Part shown: one piece after another, positions 24,543 through 35,322 of the stretch
Layout of the letters: every line of letters begins with the position of its first letter
Position numbering within the stretch: the stretch's first letter is position 1
Source: Echinostoma caproni
Taxonomy: Eukaryota > Platyhelminthes > Trematoda > Plagiorchiida > Echinostomatidae
Direction of reading: 5' to 3'
Length of the DNA: 64,000 bases
Assembly (NCBI GenBank): GCA_900618425.1
Contig: UZAN01039877.1
Location: forward strand, 33,380 to 97,379
The notes under the pieces: generated by a model
Databases searched by the model: none
What the model was told of the DNA's origin: nothing
What the model saw: only the letters and a program-made list of their open reading frames with translations
Translations under genes and position numbers: made by a program

Positions 24543-24981
24543 CTGAAGGGTGTGTATACGCTCGGTTAGAGCTTCCTGCCTTCGACGCAACGTCGATAAT
24601 TCCGTGCTCAGAAGTCCTTCATGTTGAAGTTGTGTGCTTTGTGAAACAGTGCCTCTGGAATTCGTGAATCCACTGCAGGCACAACCAACCGGGTTTTCTA
24701 ATTTGGATCTCACCGCGGGCGCAACTCTCGTGGCAGATTCGATGTGGCGAGAATGACCGAAGTCGGTTCCGCATGTGTGCAAAATTCCCGAACTGATTCC
24801 GGACTGCGTGTCTCCCGACATGTCCGGTCCAGCTCGGCCAGACGATTGCACAAGCGTACTGGTACCCTGGGATGCAGGCTCAGCTGGGCCACGTGGATGA
24901 CTACGACAGCGGATTGCTTGAATTGCTGCGCTTGTCAGTTCACCTTCAACTTGTAATCGCTTCAACTCTCTATTGATCTGA
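24543..24981 (-). CDS. Internal exon of an unrecognised protein with predicted coiled coil
   Basis: This is the best multi-exon coding evidence in the window. The 439 nt read one leftover base and 146 open codons, between an acceptor (CTTATCAATACAG) and a strong donor (CTTCAG before GTAAGTAAG). A second acceptor 4 bases in (CAGTCAG) would start the exon in phase 0. The start QINRELKRLQVEGELTSAAI and the end LSTELSTLRRRQEALTERIH then TLQ have heptad character typical of coiled coil. The middle is Ser/Gly/Pro-rich and likely disordered (for example PRGPAEPASQGTSTLVQSSG). It is locally more GC-rich than its flanks. I cannot name the family. Upstream, exon candidates at 45574-45656 and at 25635-25753 both end with two leftover bases that fit this exon, so alternative first exons are possible. 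Downstream exons were not secured. Confidence 0.72.
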
Positions 24982-25634
24982 CTGTATTGATAAGGAAAAA
25001 CATAATTTCTCGAGTAAATCAAAAACAGTTAGGCAATATATAAACTTTTCGTGCTCAAAGTTAATCATATAGATTGAACATATTTGAAAATCCCTACATC
25101 TTCCATCCTCTGTCTGAGTAGGTTATCAGCTTGGGGTAATTATTCCGTTCTAGTGGTCTTATTTGATTTCAAAAGTTCTCTAAATTTAACTGGTCGACTA
25201 GCAGACAACACAACGATTCATGGCGAAGGTCAGCCTACTTCTAAGATGGTTTTAACCGAAACACCCAGAAATATATCTCTTGCTGGAATGACAGATAAAT
25301 GGCAGGTAGTGACCTCAGTAAAAAGACGAAATCGGTAACCGTTATTGTGGAATGTATAGTTCATCTGTGCGTGTATGTCTATGCACTGATTGGGGTTGTA
25401 CAAAACCATAAATATTGCTAGAGATTCAATCAACTCAAACCCAGCGCAAGCTTGTCATCGATAAAGCTTGACAAGGCATAAGTGGATTGCACGCCACTAG
25501 TGCGGTAAACAATCTCGATGGATTCAAAGCGTAGAAACGAGTTGTGAATTTCCCAATAAAAATACTTTGTGATCAATGCTGCATAGGTGAAATTCTGCGT
25601 GCCAGTTCTAATGGAAATATAATTATTAACTGAC

Positions 25635-25753
25635 CTTGTAAGTACTTTTGTACAGCAAATATGGACAACAGTTTGACATAATGATGTGAACGAAGTTGAC
25701 GATGGAGTTGAAACAGGTTCAAGAGCGGAGGAGTTGCTTTTAATTAGGTCCAT
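25635..25753 (-). CDS. Candidate alternative first coding exon
   Basis: An ATG at 25753 opens 39 codons plus two bases (MDLIKSNSSALEPVSTPSST, then SFTSLCQTVV and further), followed by GTCAGT as donor. The two leftover bases plus the first base of 24981 give Ser, so it could join directly across a short intron. The N-terminal part is Ser/Thr/Pro-rich. Without transcript evidence it may be a chance open frame. Confidence 0.28.
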
Positions 25754-26575
25754 GATTTTTATTTAAAACTGATCGTCAAACACCGTCGTTGGGATTGTTA
25801 CATTTGGATGGTAGAGTGCACTACTGTTTGCAGGGCAGTTAAGTTCCAGCTGTATTCAGTCTCGTCCGAAAATATTGTGGTTCAAGATGACCAGTTAAGA
25901 ATATCATATTATCGGGGACATTGATCCCAACTGCAGCACTCCGGATATCGACGTGAGGGAATGTTGTCAACTAACTAGTTAAGGAAAACTGAATCAACGC
26001 AATCAATCCTTAGACCCATTCACTACAAATTTTATTTGTTTTATCCGGTGACCTGCTTTTTGCTTTCTATAAATAATAAAAATAGCAGGGAACAGGCAGG
26101 ACCTAATAATCACCATACCAAATTCGTTCTCGTGTTTATTTACTGGTTCGCGTTCAACATATCTCATTGAGCCTTCGCACATTAACTCCTAATTCGGTAA
26201 TGAAGTTGACACTGCCGACTGCATTATTGTCAACTTAGAGAGTAATATTAAATAACCATTTTACATTTTGATGAGTGTTTGACAAATTGATAAAGCCATC
26301 CCGCTCTATTTGTTTTGTCAGACAAAAGAATTCCAAGCAATCTTTTATTTCGTGTGTGTTCTATCAACATTTGCACTAATGTTCTTTATTTTTCAGTAAT
26401 TGTTCTGGGTTCCCATAGAAATACGTTTTCAGTGTTGCTTGTCATTGCTCACAAATTCTTCGCTTTGGAAACCTTGATCCTTCTCAATCTGGCTTCTCTC
26501 CCCTCGAGTCCTCTTCCCTCAACATTTTCAGCTCGTTTCTGTTAGGATCGATGCACTCGAAAATTCCATCTTTTC

Positions 26576-26756
26576 TCATGCTAGCGTGCTAGAGGGAAAT
26601 GGAATATTGAAGCGTGTGCTGTAGATGAAACTCCAGGAATGACCGATTTGTATCTGTTTCGGTAGTTTTAGGTTCTTCATCGCAACAGCATAGGGCGCGC
26701 GTTTTTCTTCAGAAATGCGGACATATATGCGTAGAAACGTTTGCCAATAAAATATA
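26576..26756 (-). CDS. Weak candidate terminal exon
   Basis: It follows a superb acceptor (TTTTCCTTTTCCTTGCAG). One frame runs one base and 60 codons including the TGA (IFYWQTFLRIYVRISEEKRA then PYAVAMKNLKLPKQIQIGHS and on). A second frame (YFIGKRFYAYMSAFLKKNAR then PMLLR, stop) is also open for 26 codons from the same acceptor. The acceptor is strong; the coding frame is undecided. Confidence 0.25.
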
Positions 26757-28057
26757 CTGCAAGGAAAAGGAAAACATAAAAGAATGCCCTCGCGTTCTCT
26801 CTGCGCAAGACCCAAGGCTGCTCGCATGGGTATTGTAACGTGAATAACGACATCGACTTGATCGCTTCAGTACGTGATCAACCCGGTTTTCTATCAGGAA
26901 AACTGATGATTATGTAAGGGTCTGCTCCAAGATTTTGCTTTCTTGTTAGCAAAGCCAGGGAACACCACATTCTTTGTTGATGATGAGAAAACAATGATTT
27001 TCTCTTGTTTGATTCATTGTCACGTCAAAATGATGTCGTAATCGACACAGGGATGGATTTCTACAGTGGTTAGAATATGAATTATAAAAATCAATCTACA
27101 TGTACCTTCTGGCTTTCGTTTCCATTTTGAAACTCATCTGGGAAATAGTGCATGAAACTGATGGATATTCCAGCAATTCAAATTGGTCTAGCTTAGCTTT
27201 CCAAATTATACAAATATTTTTCGAATAGGTGCTTGTATTTTTTATGATCCATAATCAAAATTTAAAAACAAAATCTGAACTTTATCCCTGAGGAACCCGC
27301 GGCTAAAGAACAAATAAATACCTGATTGCGTTCAGAATATCAACTTCTCGAATACTTGTCGATGTGTCTCGGCCATTGGAAGTTAGCATGAGATTACTGG
27401 TATTTTACTTTAAATTAAAATTAAGCCATATGTTTTATGCCAAATAATTACTCTATAGGTCTTAAGCCTTTTGACTCTTGCAATGCATGCACACCTCAGG
27501 ATCAATGTTTAATTGTGATTGTCCATGGAACCGAATTTTATTCGATTTTCACTAATGACAAAAAAATGTGAAAAATAGCACAAAATGTGAAAGTTTCTAT
27601 GTATTTCTTGGTGCATAGACGATGGGTTAAATGGAAGTCAGCGTGTGAACAGAATCGACTAAGTTAATGGTTTTCAGAACATCCGGTTCCCTGTGCATCT
27701 TTTGATCATCTAATTGCATGGAGTTTTCTTTATGCAATTCAATATATCATTTCCGATGTGTTTATTCTAAATTTGTTTCTAATAATTTGTGGTTACTCAT
27801 TGTTCAGTTCCCTTCACGTTCGTCCGTTTTTAACAATCCAGACTGATATGGGAATTGGTACTCTGGTGGGCAGCAAAACACGTTATTATCTCATAATTAT
27901 AGACTATACTTCCGTGCCATTTATTTCCACTTAACACGATAATGCAATAATGGAAGGTGAATGAAGTTATTTGAATGATTGGGAGAAAGCGACAATCGTT
28001 CGTGCATCGCATTATCAATCGATTAAAACTTTGGGATCAATACTTTGGTTTGTCATA
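26757..28057. other. Non-coding stretch
   Basis: No exon or repeat recognised. It is probably intronic if the - strand candidates on either side belong together. Confidence 0.3.
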
Positions 28058-28227
28058 TCACATGTACTCGTCTTGTAAAGCACACTTCCACAGAAGCGCA
28101 TAGATTATCCAACGTTGCCAGTAAGTTGACTCCATGAATATTGAAAGCACATCTTCCACTAAACGATGGTTTGATAGTAACAATCTACAATCATCAAATG
28201 ACTCAGAATGTGATAAGTGAATCCTAA
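28058..28227 (-). CDS. Weak candidate exon (terminal or internal)
   Basis: After TTTGAACCCCCAG the - strand reads two leftover bases and 55 codons to a TGA (RIHLSHSESFDDCRLLLSNH, then RLVEDVLSIFMESTYWQRWI, then the C-terminal part). A GTACAT inside the last codons could instead be a donor. The peptide has alternating hydrophobic and charged character but no recognised domain. Confidence 0.25.
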
Positions 28228-28563
28228 CTGGGGGTTCAAATGTTGTGATAACTATTGTGTAAAAAATTAAACTAGAAACAAAATTCCTAACTAGTCTCTT
28301 CTTTGCAAGCGTTCCCATCATTCATGGAAATTAACTGGGACTCTGACACTAGCTACAACTGGAATAAGCCGCTTTCTTCCATCTAGATCTGAGCCAGTCA
28401 GTAAAAGCAATCTGCTGTGTTAGAAAATGGATCAAGTCACGTGCAAATCGAAAACGATTTGAGCAACTCTTTCTTCATCCGGATAATTCAATCAACTCGG
28501 AAAAATAAGCCCTCACATAACGTATGTCGTATTTCTATGTCTTGCAAAATGTGTTTTGTTTAC

Positions 28564-28742
28564 CGCTGAGGTATAAACTGTTTTGTTCACATAGCCTAAT
28601 TTGGTTTTCTCAAAACATTTTATCAGTATTGTGTTCAATTCGTTGCACATCGGGTATTTCTTGAAAATAAAACACTTTGTGTTAATTGCTTCAGTACCAA
28701 AATGGTATGCTGTTTCAAATTTACTGCTGATTGTCAAATGAA
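28564..28742 (-). CDS. Weak candidate internal exon
   Basis: The acceptor CTTTTCTTCATTTCAAG precedes two leftover bases and 59 codons (HLTISSKFETAYHFGTEAIN, then TKCFIFKKYPMCNELNTILI, then the rest to YTSA). It ends in phase 0 at GTAAAC. No family is recognised. Its phase does not fit the neighbouring 29.0 kb exon directly. Confidence 0.25.
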
Positions 28743-29031
28743 CTTGAAATGAAGAAAAGCCAAAGGGACGGTTTCGAGTATTTCGTGATACAATTTTAAT
28801 CACTAAAATGTTTAGTCAGATTTAAAGTGCACAACAGACACGGTAATTGTAAAAGTACATTCGTTCATTCCAAATTAATCCAATATGTTGTGTAATGCAC
28901 ATTTCTTCTTATGTCTCTGTAATACAAAATCGTTTGTTTTGAGACAATAGTATCATGTGCTACCATCCTAAGTGGATAAAGAATCGGATCGTATTGTTTT
29001 GGATCTCCACATTCAATGACAATTTATTTAC

Positions 29032-29172
29032 CTTTCGAGTGGTATCTGGTTGATGTAATTTTCCGTTTTCACCCATGATCAAATCGTGACCAGCTTCATT
29101 TGACCATTGTTTTCCCGCCCCCAATAGATGGAAAAATATGGGCCCGTTGTTTCTGAATATGTGTTGCACAAC
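29032..29172 (-). CDS. Candidate internal exon, 47 codons
   Basis: This block has good signals on both sides: acceptor ATTGTTTCCCAG and donor CGAAAG before GTAAAT. It contains exactly 47 codons (phase 0 to 0): VVQHIFRNNGPIFFHLLGAG, then KQWSNEAGHDLIMGENGKLH, then QPDTTRK. The block is less AT-rich than its surroundings. I do not recognise the family. It does not disturb frame if included or skipped, so it could be a cassette exon of the - strand gene. Confidence 0.5.
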
Positions 29173-29815
29173 CTGGGAAACAATTAATTGGAGAGTCATT
29201 ACACTAGGATGGAGAGTTTACGTCCCATGCTTTGAAGATGGCGCAAGAGATATCCATCGAATCGCGAAAGAAAGACGGAGTAAGTCATTTTGTTTGCCTG
29301 GATGACAACCGCCACCAATGTACAGTTCGCGTTTACCATAAGAAAGACAGTACGGTTGTATATTTGTAGGTTTGGTCGGAAACAATATACTAGCATGCTT
29401 CCTATAGAGCATTTCTATCACTTGGGAACCGTAGGTTTTAAAACGGTAAGTTTATTTTGTAACAAGTTTCATCAAACTAAATAAAGTAAGATATATTACC
29501 ATTAGGCCAAAATTTGTATATTCACCCCCTTCAGTGCTGTAAATAACTGGAATTGAAATGATTATTTGGGTAAACCAATATTTGCCTTTCTGAGAGTTGG
29601 AAAAACGGCTTTGTAAATACAATTACTACGGGTAGACTTATCGTGCTCACAATAATGAAACCTGCATCAGCAAGCTATACACTGGCAAATGGGCTTGGTA
29701 AAGCGTTTAAGTCGTTTTGTATTATTTCTTCATCCTACAGTTCTAATGAAGTTCAATTTGGGACGTGAACACGTTGCGTAAGACCAAATATTCCAGCTTA
29801 CTAGTATATTTTTCA
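29173..29815. other. Non-coding stretch
   Basis: Open frames near 29199-29421 have no splice support. Nothing else recognised. Confidence 0.35.
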
Positions 29816-29927
29816 TCTTTCTTTTTTATTTTTCATTTTACTTCCTTTTATTGGATATACAAAGATACAATTTTCAGGAAGGGAGAAGTGACCAATCAAA
29901 GGGCTGCCATACACTGGAGAAAACCAT
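29816..29927 (-). repeat. tRNA-derived SINE, family 1, copy C (5'-truncated)
   Basis: Only the 3' half is present: reverse complement of the tail CTTCCTGAAAATTGTATC then ATATCCAATAAAAGGAAG, and the TTTGATTGGTCA segment. The tRNA-like head is missing, as expected from truncated reverse transcription. Confidence 0.72.
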
Positions 29928-32900
29928 ATACTTGTGTATATAAACATGAAATATGCAGCCTATAGTGACTATAGCTTTTCATTAGAGAACTCAAGAATGC
30001 AATCTTCAGATAGAGAACGTAAAACGTGTCCCTAGAATTTCAACATTTTGCGCCCAACACGAAATCAAATAGCACAGTTTACTCACTGTTGTTCGCTGTT
30101 TTCTCACCTAATTTTCCGGTTATTCGTGTTCCTTGTTTGAACTCAATTTTGAATATATATGTATGTATTTAGTCTAACAAAGGTTTATTTGCAATGCCCG
30201 GCCGGCCTTGGATCGAACCCACTCCAATTGGGAACTGAAATCCATGATCTTGATCTATGTGACCCACGGCGGGAGGTTAACCTGAATTATATGTGGCCCA
30301 GTCAGTTAGAAAAGCGAAAAGCAAATGAGTCTGTGTGGTTTCGCTGTGCTGTAGACATCATTTTCCATTTGAAATTCTACTTGTTTACTGTTTTTTGGAA
30401 AAAAATGAAGTAATAATCAGCAAGCTTTGTTTTAAAAATTTCTCACAACATACAGTTATAGAGTATGCTTAAACTGAAATGAATTTTTAAAATGGGCGAC
30501 TCAGATAACCCCTTAACTGCAGAACGATTTTCTATAACTACTGTATATCTTATTCTTCAACAGTTTTTTATTTATGTCGATACCTAGGTTTTGGCCGTAG
30601 TGAAACCGGTAAAGAAACCAACGCATCAAAATAATTCCCTTTGCCAATATTCTAATAATGCGTTGCATCGTGCGAGAACCGAGCAACGTTTATATACACA
30701 TTTCAAGCTTTCAGTGATCAGAACGGTATTTCTATTCGATAACAAATTTATCCGTGAATGACGGAGTGGTATAAACTGATGTTGAATAAACAAAGGATCA
30801 ATAGATACTTTTGAATCTCACTATAAAAATGTAGAATGTATCACCAGGATTAATTATTCTTTACAGGCGGTTGGGATTACCTGTGCAGTTCTCAATAAGC
30901 AACACTCTATAGTCATCGATTTTGTCCTCTCTTCTGGGTCTATACTCACAAACGCCGTACACGCGAAAAACTCTCTACTTGATATTTTATATCAAGCTAA
31001 TGAGTTTAAGTAAATGAATGAAATGTCTTGAATGAGGGGCTTTTCCCATGTGTTTTATGTTTTCCTGAGTCACATGGTCATTTTTGTTTTGTTTTCTCCC
31101 GATTCACCAAAAGTCTATGATCTGAGAGGATCGGAAGGGATTGATTGGGATAGAGTGAATATGATACTCAAACGAGAACAGATATCTGGCAAAATGGTTT
31201 GAGTTGTTCATGGACATTAATAACGGATTCGGTTTCGCTTATGTACAAAAACAAAACGAATTTGGATACGTTTATTTCAAATGAGCCAGAATATCTGGGC
31301 ATATCTGCGCACGGGAATAAACGATTCACTCTGGAGACCAGGTCATCTAGAAAAGAGCTTTATATAGGTATAGGTATTTCTCGCTTAAGAGCTGCATGTT
31401 TTCACGAAATTGCGCTTCACTCTAGACAATAAACCTGTTGACTTACGTAGATGAAATGTTTACCGAAAAATCACTCATGCATCATGTAGTAGTTTCAATT
31501 ACGCTATCAAGTCAAGTCAAGCTAGCCTTTATGCACCCAATAGGATGAATTTTCAACAATACAGCTTTGAAGGAAGAAGATTAGTGAATTTCCCCATAGG
31601 ATTCATTAGTACAAACAAATGCTAGCCGTGTTTTATTACAAACGATTAGAGAATGATTTGAAGGCACTTTGATCTATTTATTAAAGTATCAACTTGATTA
31701 TTTGCGTGTATCCATGTTTGAAAAAGGAACCATGGGATTTTACTTTAGATCTGAAGCAGTTTCGATCATAAATGATATCTGAGGACCCAACATAATCATA
31801 TATGTGTTCTTTGTGTTTTCCCAACAAATTTACAGTTCGATTAGCGATTGCTATAGGTAATTTCAGGTTATGAGGCTGCGCGATAGTACTTAAGTAGTTT
31901 GCATAGAATTGCAGAGGGTTTGTTATAAGTGGTTCCCAAATTGATGTTGGAATATTTTAAGTTTCCACGTAGCAGTAAACCCCACACACATTGTTATTCT
32001 CATAAGACAACCATAGTGCTGGTTCGAATGATCTGCAGAGTTTAGCATAGAATATGAGGCCTGTTGCGCCACGATTTCATGCACAGATATTTCTGCACAT
32101 ACAAATTTGCGTGGATGAAGCGAAGCGTATAATGGCTTCAATTTTGGACAGTGCAATCCTTTGCTGTGGAAAGTTAAGGGAGTTGGAGTATCAATCCCAA
32201 CGACTTAGGGCTAATCAACCAACCGCGCATAGTTCAACACCTTTCCGATTTTTTGACATTGTGCAAGATATTTGCTACCCCTAACAAACTTTGTTGGTCT
32301 GTTGATAAATGATTGAAATTTTTTATAAACAATTGGAAAACAAAAGACGGACAGGCAACAGTTGAAAGAATAGCGTTTAGCGCGATAATTTAAATGCAAG
32401 ATTTGTGAATAGTGCACCAAACTTCCCCAGATTAAAAAAGTCCAGTTTAGGATTTATGCATCCCAACGATGAATATTAAGCATCTCAATAGTCAAAAACA
32501 AACCAAATACGCAAGGAAAAATTTAACAGAAATAATAGAAAGCAAACATATTTTACGACATAAGTGAGTTTGATTCGAAAGTGATAAGGCCACGGTTTCT
32601 AAGAAATCGGGAAATATTAAGGAACCACACAAGATTGGTATACGATCATGCAGGCAAATAAGTAGCCGTAAGTGGTTTTGGTGGAGTGAAAAGACATCTT
32701 TTAAAATCTGCGCGTAGTGGGTACGATTGGTTGTTCACTATCCTCGGGTGAAAACCGAGTGACTCAAGTTTTTATGTTTTGGGACGACCACTTGATCGAT
32801 AATGTCATGGGATATCCCACCATTTCTCGACATGTGTAGTAATGATTCGGATAGTAGCTTAAAACACTTCGTGAGACCTCTTGGGAAAGGTGGCAGTGGA

Positions 32901-33054
32901 TCTTTATAGTCAAATGGGGGGAAATGCGAGCAAAAGGATAATAAGATTAGACACGAAATGATGCTTTTCGACCATCCACAAACTGAGAGCCTATTTTATC
33001 TGACCAACCTAATTGGCACATCAATATAACTAACATACTTGGATTGGTCAATAG
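29928..33054. other. Long non-coding stretch
   Basis: I see no exon with paired splice signals. An 84-codon open frame at 30159-30413 includes GLGSNPLQLGTEIHDLDLCD and a CCGGCCGGCC string; it could be part of an unrecognised dispersed repeat. A short CAAGT tandem lies near 31509. Confidence 0.35.
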
Positions 33055-33640
33055 TGTCAACTTGTATGTCTAATGTGGGATACGAGTTTTGAAGATAAGA
33101 GGAAAGGTTTACCTCTGATAAGTGAGAACAGAATGTCTTCAAATTTAGAGCGGCTGAAATTTAAGCTGTGTGCAACTGCTCGATCAGTAAGAGTAGAAAA
33201 TACAAAAGGAACGGCGATAGTAGCAGAAGCATCAGGAAGAGGAATTACAACACTGAATCGTCTGCGTATTTAATGAACACGGATTTTTGGTGAGTAGGCA
33301 GAACTGAAGTATTAGTTAGAAAACGCAATTAGGAATAGTGTGGAACCCTTTGGTACGCCCAATGTGGGTTAGAGGTAGAAGAAGTGAGTCCATCGTGTCG
33401 TGTAGGGTGTAAACGGTTTGTGAGATGGTCTGTGTTTAACGCAGTGATGCTATGTGATATCTCATGAGAAGATCAACCTTTTAGCATCTTAGATCGGACA
33501 ACACTGTTGAAAGCGTCATTATATTCTAAAAAGCATATTATAAGAGCTTTCTTCTGTGAGCATACTCTTGGAGAATGGTAGCTTCTAGCGTATCGGGACT
33601 AGATGCTGTACTGTATTCGAATACCAATAACTCCATTTCG
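33055..33640 (-). mobile_element. LINE reverse-transcriptase fragment
   Basis: On the - strand from 33640 downward the translation gives SPDTLEATILQEYAHRRKL, YNDAFNSVVRSKMLKG, a DHLTNRLH-like segment, and FIKYADDSVL. The YADDS box is at 33254-33268. Stops and frameshifts split it. The YNDAFNSV block corresponds to the first catalytic motif (normally with D-x4-F-D or similar) and YADD to the second. It differs from the FADD-type LINEs elsewhere in the window, so this is another lineage. Sequence below 33250 weakly continues the thumb region; limits are approximate. Confidence 0.72.
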
Positions 33641-33662
33641 CTTGTTCGCTTTGCACTGTTCA

Positions 33663-33785
33663 GTACACTGATGATCTCACCTCGGCTGGTGATGAAACGT
33701 TTGCAAGTAAATTACCAAGCTCGGTGACAAGGCGAAATGGAATTCAGTTCACCCGAGCTACGAGAACCAATTTTCAATATTTTGT
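33663..33785 (+). repeat. Hammerhead-core repeat, copy 1
   Basis: The copy contains CTGATGA (33668-33674), a TCACC/GGTGA stem (33677-33681 with 33688-33692) closed by TCGGCT, and GAAACGT (33694-33700). It then runs through GCAAGTAAATTACCAAGCTC and CAGTTCACCCGAGCTACGAG to TTTTCAATATTTT. The core is the C-U-G-A-N-G-A, stem II, G-A-A-A order of a hammerhead ribozyme, with a TC/T mismatch where the first stem II pair should be. It sits 23 bases from the LINE fragment. Confidence 0.7.
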
Positions 33786-35172
33786 CAACCAATAACTCCT
33801 TCAGAACAACTGTAGAGCTCCTTAACACGGAGATACGTGGTTGGTCTGTCGACAGACAGCCATTTCTCCCGGTAACCAGATTTTTCGACGAATATTCGTT
33901 TTCACTCAACAACGACCACTTGTGTCCGGACACGATTGAGAATAGATCACTCAATTGCCTGAACCTGTCTAGGTTTCCCCAGGGGTTTATATGTGCAAAA
34001 TTGTGAGAGTGTAGATTCCTTGGTTATAAACGAATCGGATTTTGTGCCGTATTAAGCTCTTTGCTCTTGTATGCATTTTCCTTGCTTTCATGTAATTGTT
34101 TTCAGTGAGGAGACCAGCAACAACCACGCCTTGTGTGTTTTTCCTCCGGGACCAGCAAAATTGGAAGCAGAAGTTAAGATATTTGGATAGGTAATCACTG
34201 AGTATGGGAGGATTATGAAGTTAGAATACACATAGGTTTTCCTGATTCCCGGCCTTGTGTAGCAGGTGTAACTGAATCAGCTCTACGATACTGGGGCAAA
34301 TTTATTAACCGCATGGTCAAAGGACCAAAACGAAGATCCATTAGGCATGGAAAATACCTGGATATTTTTACAAATCGTATCCAAATGAGCATTAATAAAT
34401 TCAGGTAAGCTTACTGTGTGCCAAGAATCGAAGGTTAATACAACTGAAGCAACCACAAATAACGCATAGATAAAAAAACCAACCTAGGTAAAAAAATGTC
34501 AACGGAAAAAGTCTGAGAAAACTGTAGTAGTTTGCCTGAGGGAGGAAAACGGAAGACACAAACGTATGCGAGACAATCTACCGGTAGATGCTCAGGTGTT
34601 AAAGGTGACGTTGTGTACGTGGGTACCAATTCAACTGGTGGAGTGAACACATGTCATTCTTGCACCCACCGCTATGAGCAAGTCACGTCTAAAATGAGAA
34701 GCAAAACGGACAACTCTGTATCCAGTATCCGGTTTCCAAAAACATATAGAGAATGTCACCCGGTAATAAAGTCTGTCCCAGTGGAGTTTGCCGGATAAGG
34801 AAAGTTCATTATTGTTATGTACGACAGGTTTTCAGAGTTATGATCAATGTGGTTTACGAAGCGCTACTGCCTATATTTCACCTGGATGCTTCCTTCTACC
34901 TCTATGACGGTTTATGTAAACATTTTTGTATTTTTCACCCATAGGAATTTAAAACATAAAAAGCTCCGCATAGGAAATGGAGCTTTTGGTGCTTTTTCAT
35001 CAAAATGTTTCAAAAATCGCAACTGACCTCATCATTATCACAAAAGACCCTTATAGAAACGTAAATATGATGTATTGAAGGCAGTCTCAATGATCAGGCT
35101 GCAAGGGTATAACCGGATGAAAAACGTAGACTAATTTGCGTGCATCTGGCAGAAGTTATTTATTTAGTATTC
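33786..35172. other. Non-coding stretch
   Basis: Open frames at 33737-34006 (+) and 34435-34798 (both strands) lack splice support. Nothing recognised otherwise. Confidence 0.35.
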
Positions 35173-35208
35173 ATCAGTGCTTGTGAAGACCACTTCACAA
35201 GCACTGAT
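35173..35208. repeat. Perfect 16-bp hairpin at the head of hammerhead-core copy 2
   Basis: ATCAGTGCTTGTGAAG (35173-35188) and its exact reverse complement (35193-35208) are separated by four bases. The right arm enters the ribozyme-like core; the left arm is an inverted short copy of the same repeat head. Confidence 0.85.
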
Positions 35209-35322
35209 AATGTCACCTCGGCTGGTGATGAAACGTTTGCAAACAAATTGCCAAGCTCGGAGAACAGGTGAAATAGAATTCAGTTCACCCGAGCTACGAG
35301 AGCCTATTTTCAATATTTTTTA
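35191..35322 (+). repeat. Hammerhead-core repeat, copy 2
   Basis: The order is the same as in copy 1: CTGATAA (35204-35210, one change from CTGATGA), a TCACC/GGTGA stem with TCGGCT loop, GAAACGTTTGC, GCTCGGAGAACAGGTGAAAT, then CAGTTCACCCGAGCTACGAG and TTTTCAATATTTTT. The GCA just before the core can pair with TGC just after GAAACGTT, a short stem I. Confidence 0.7.
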
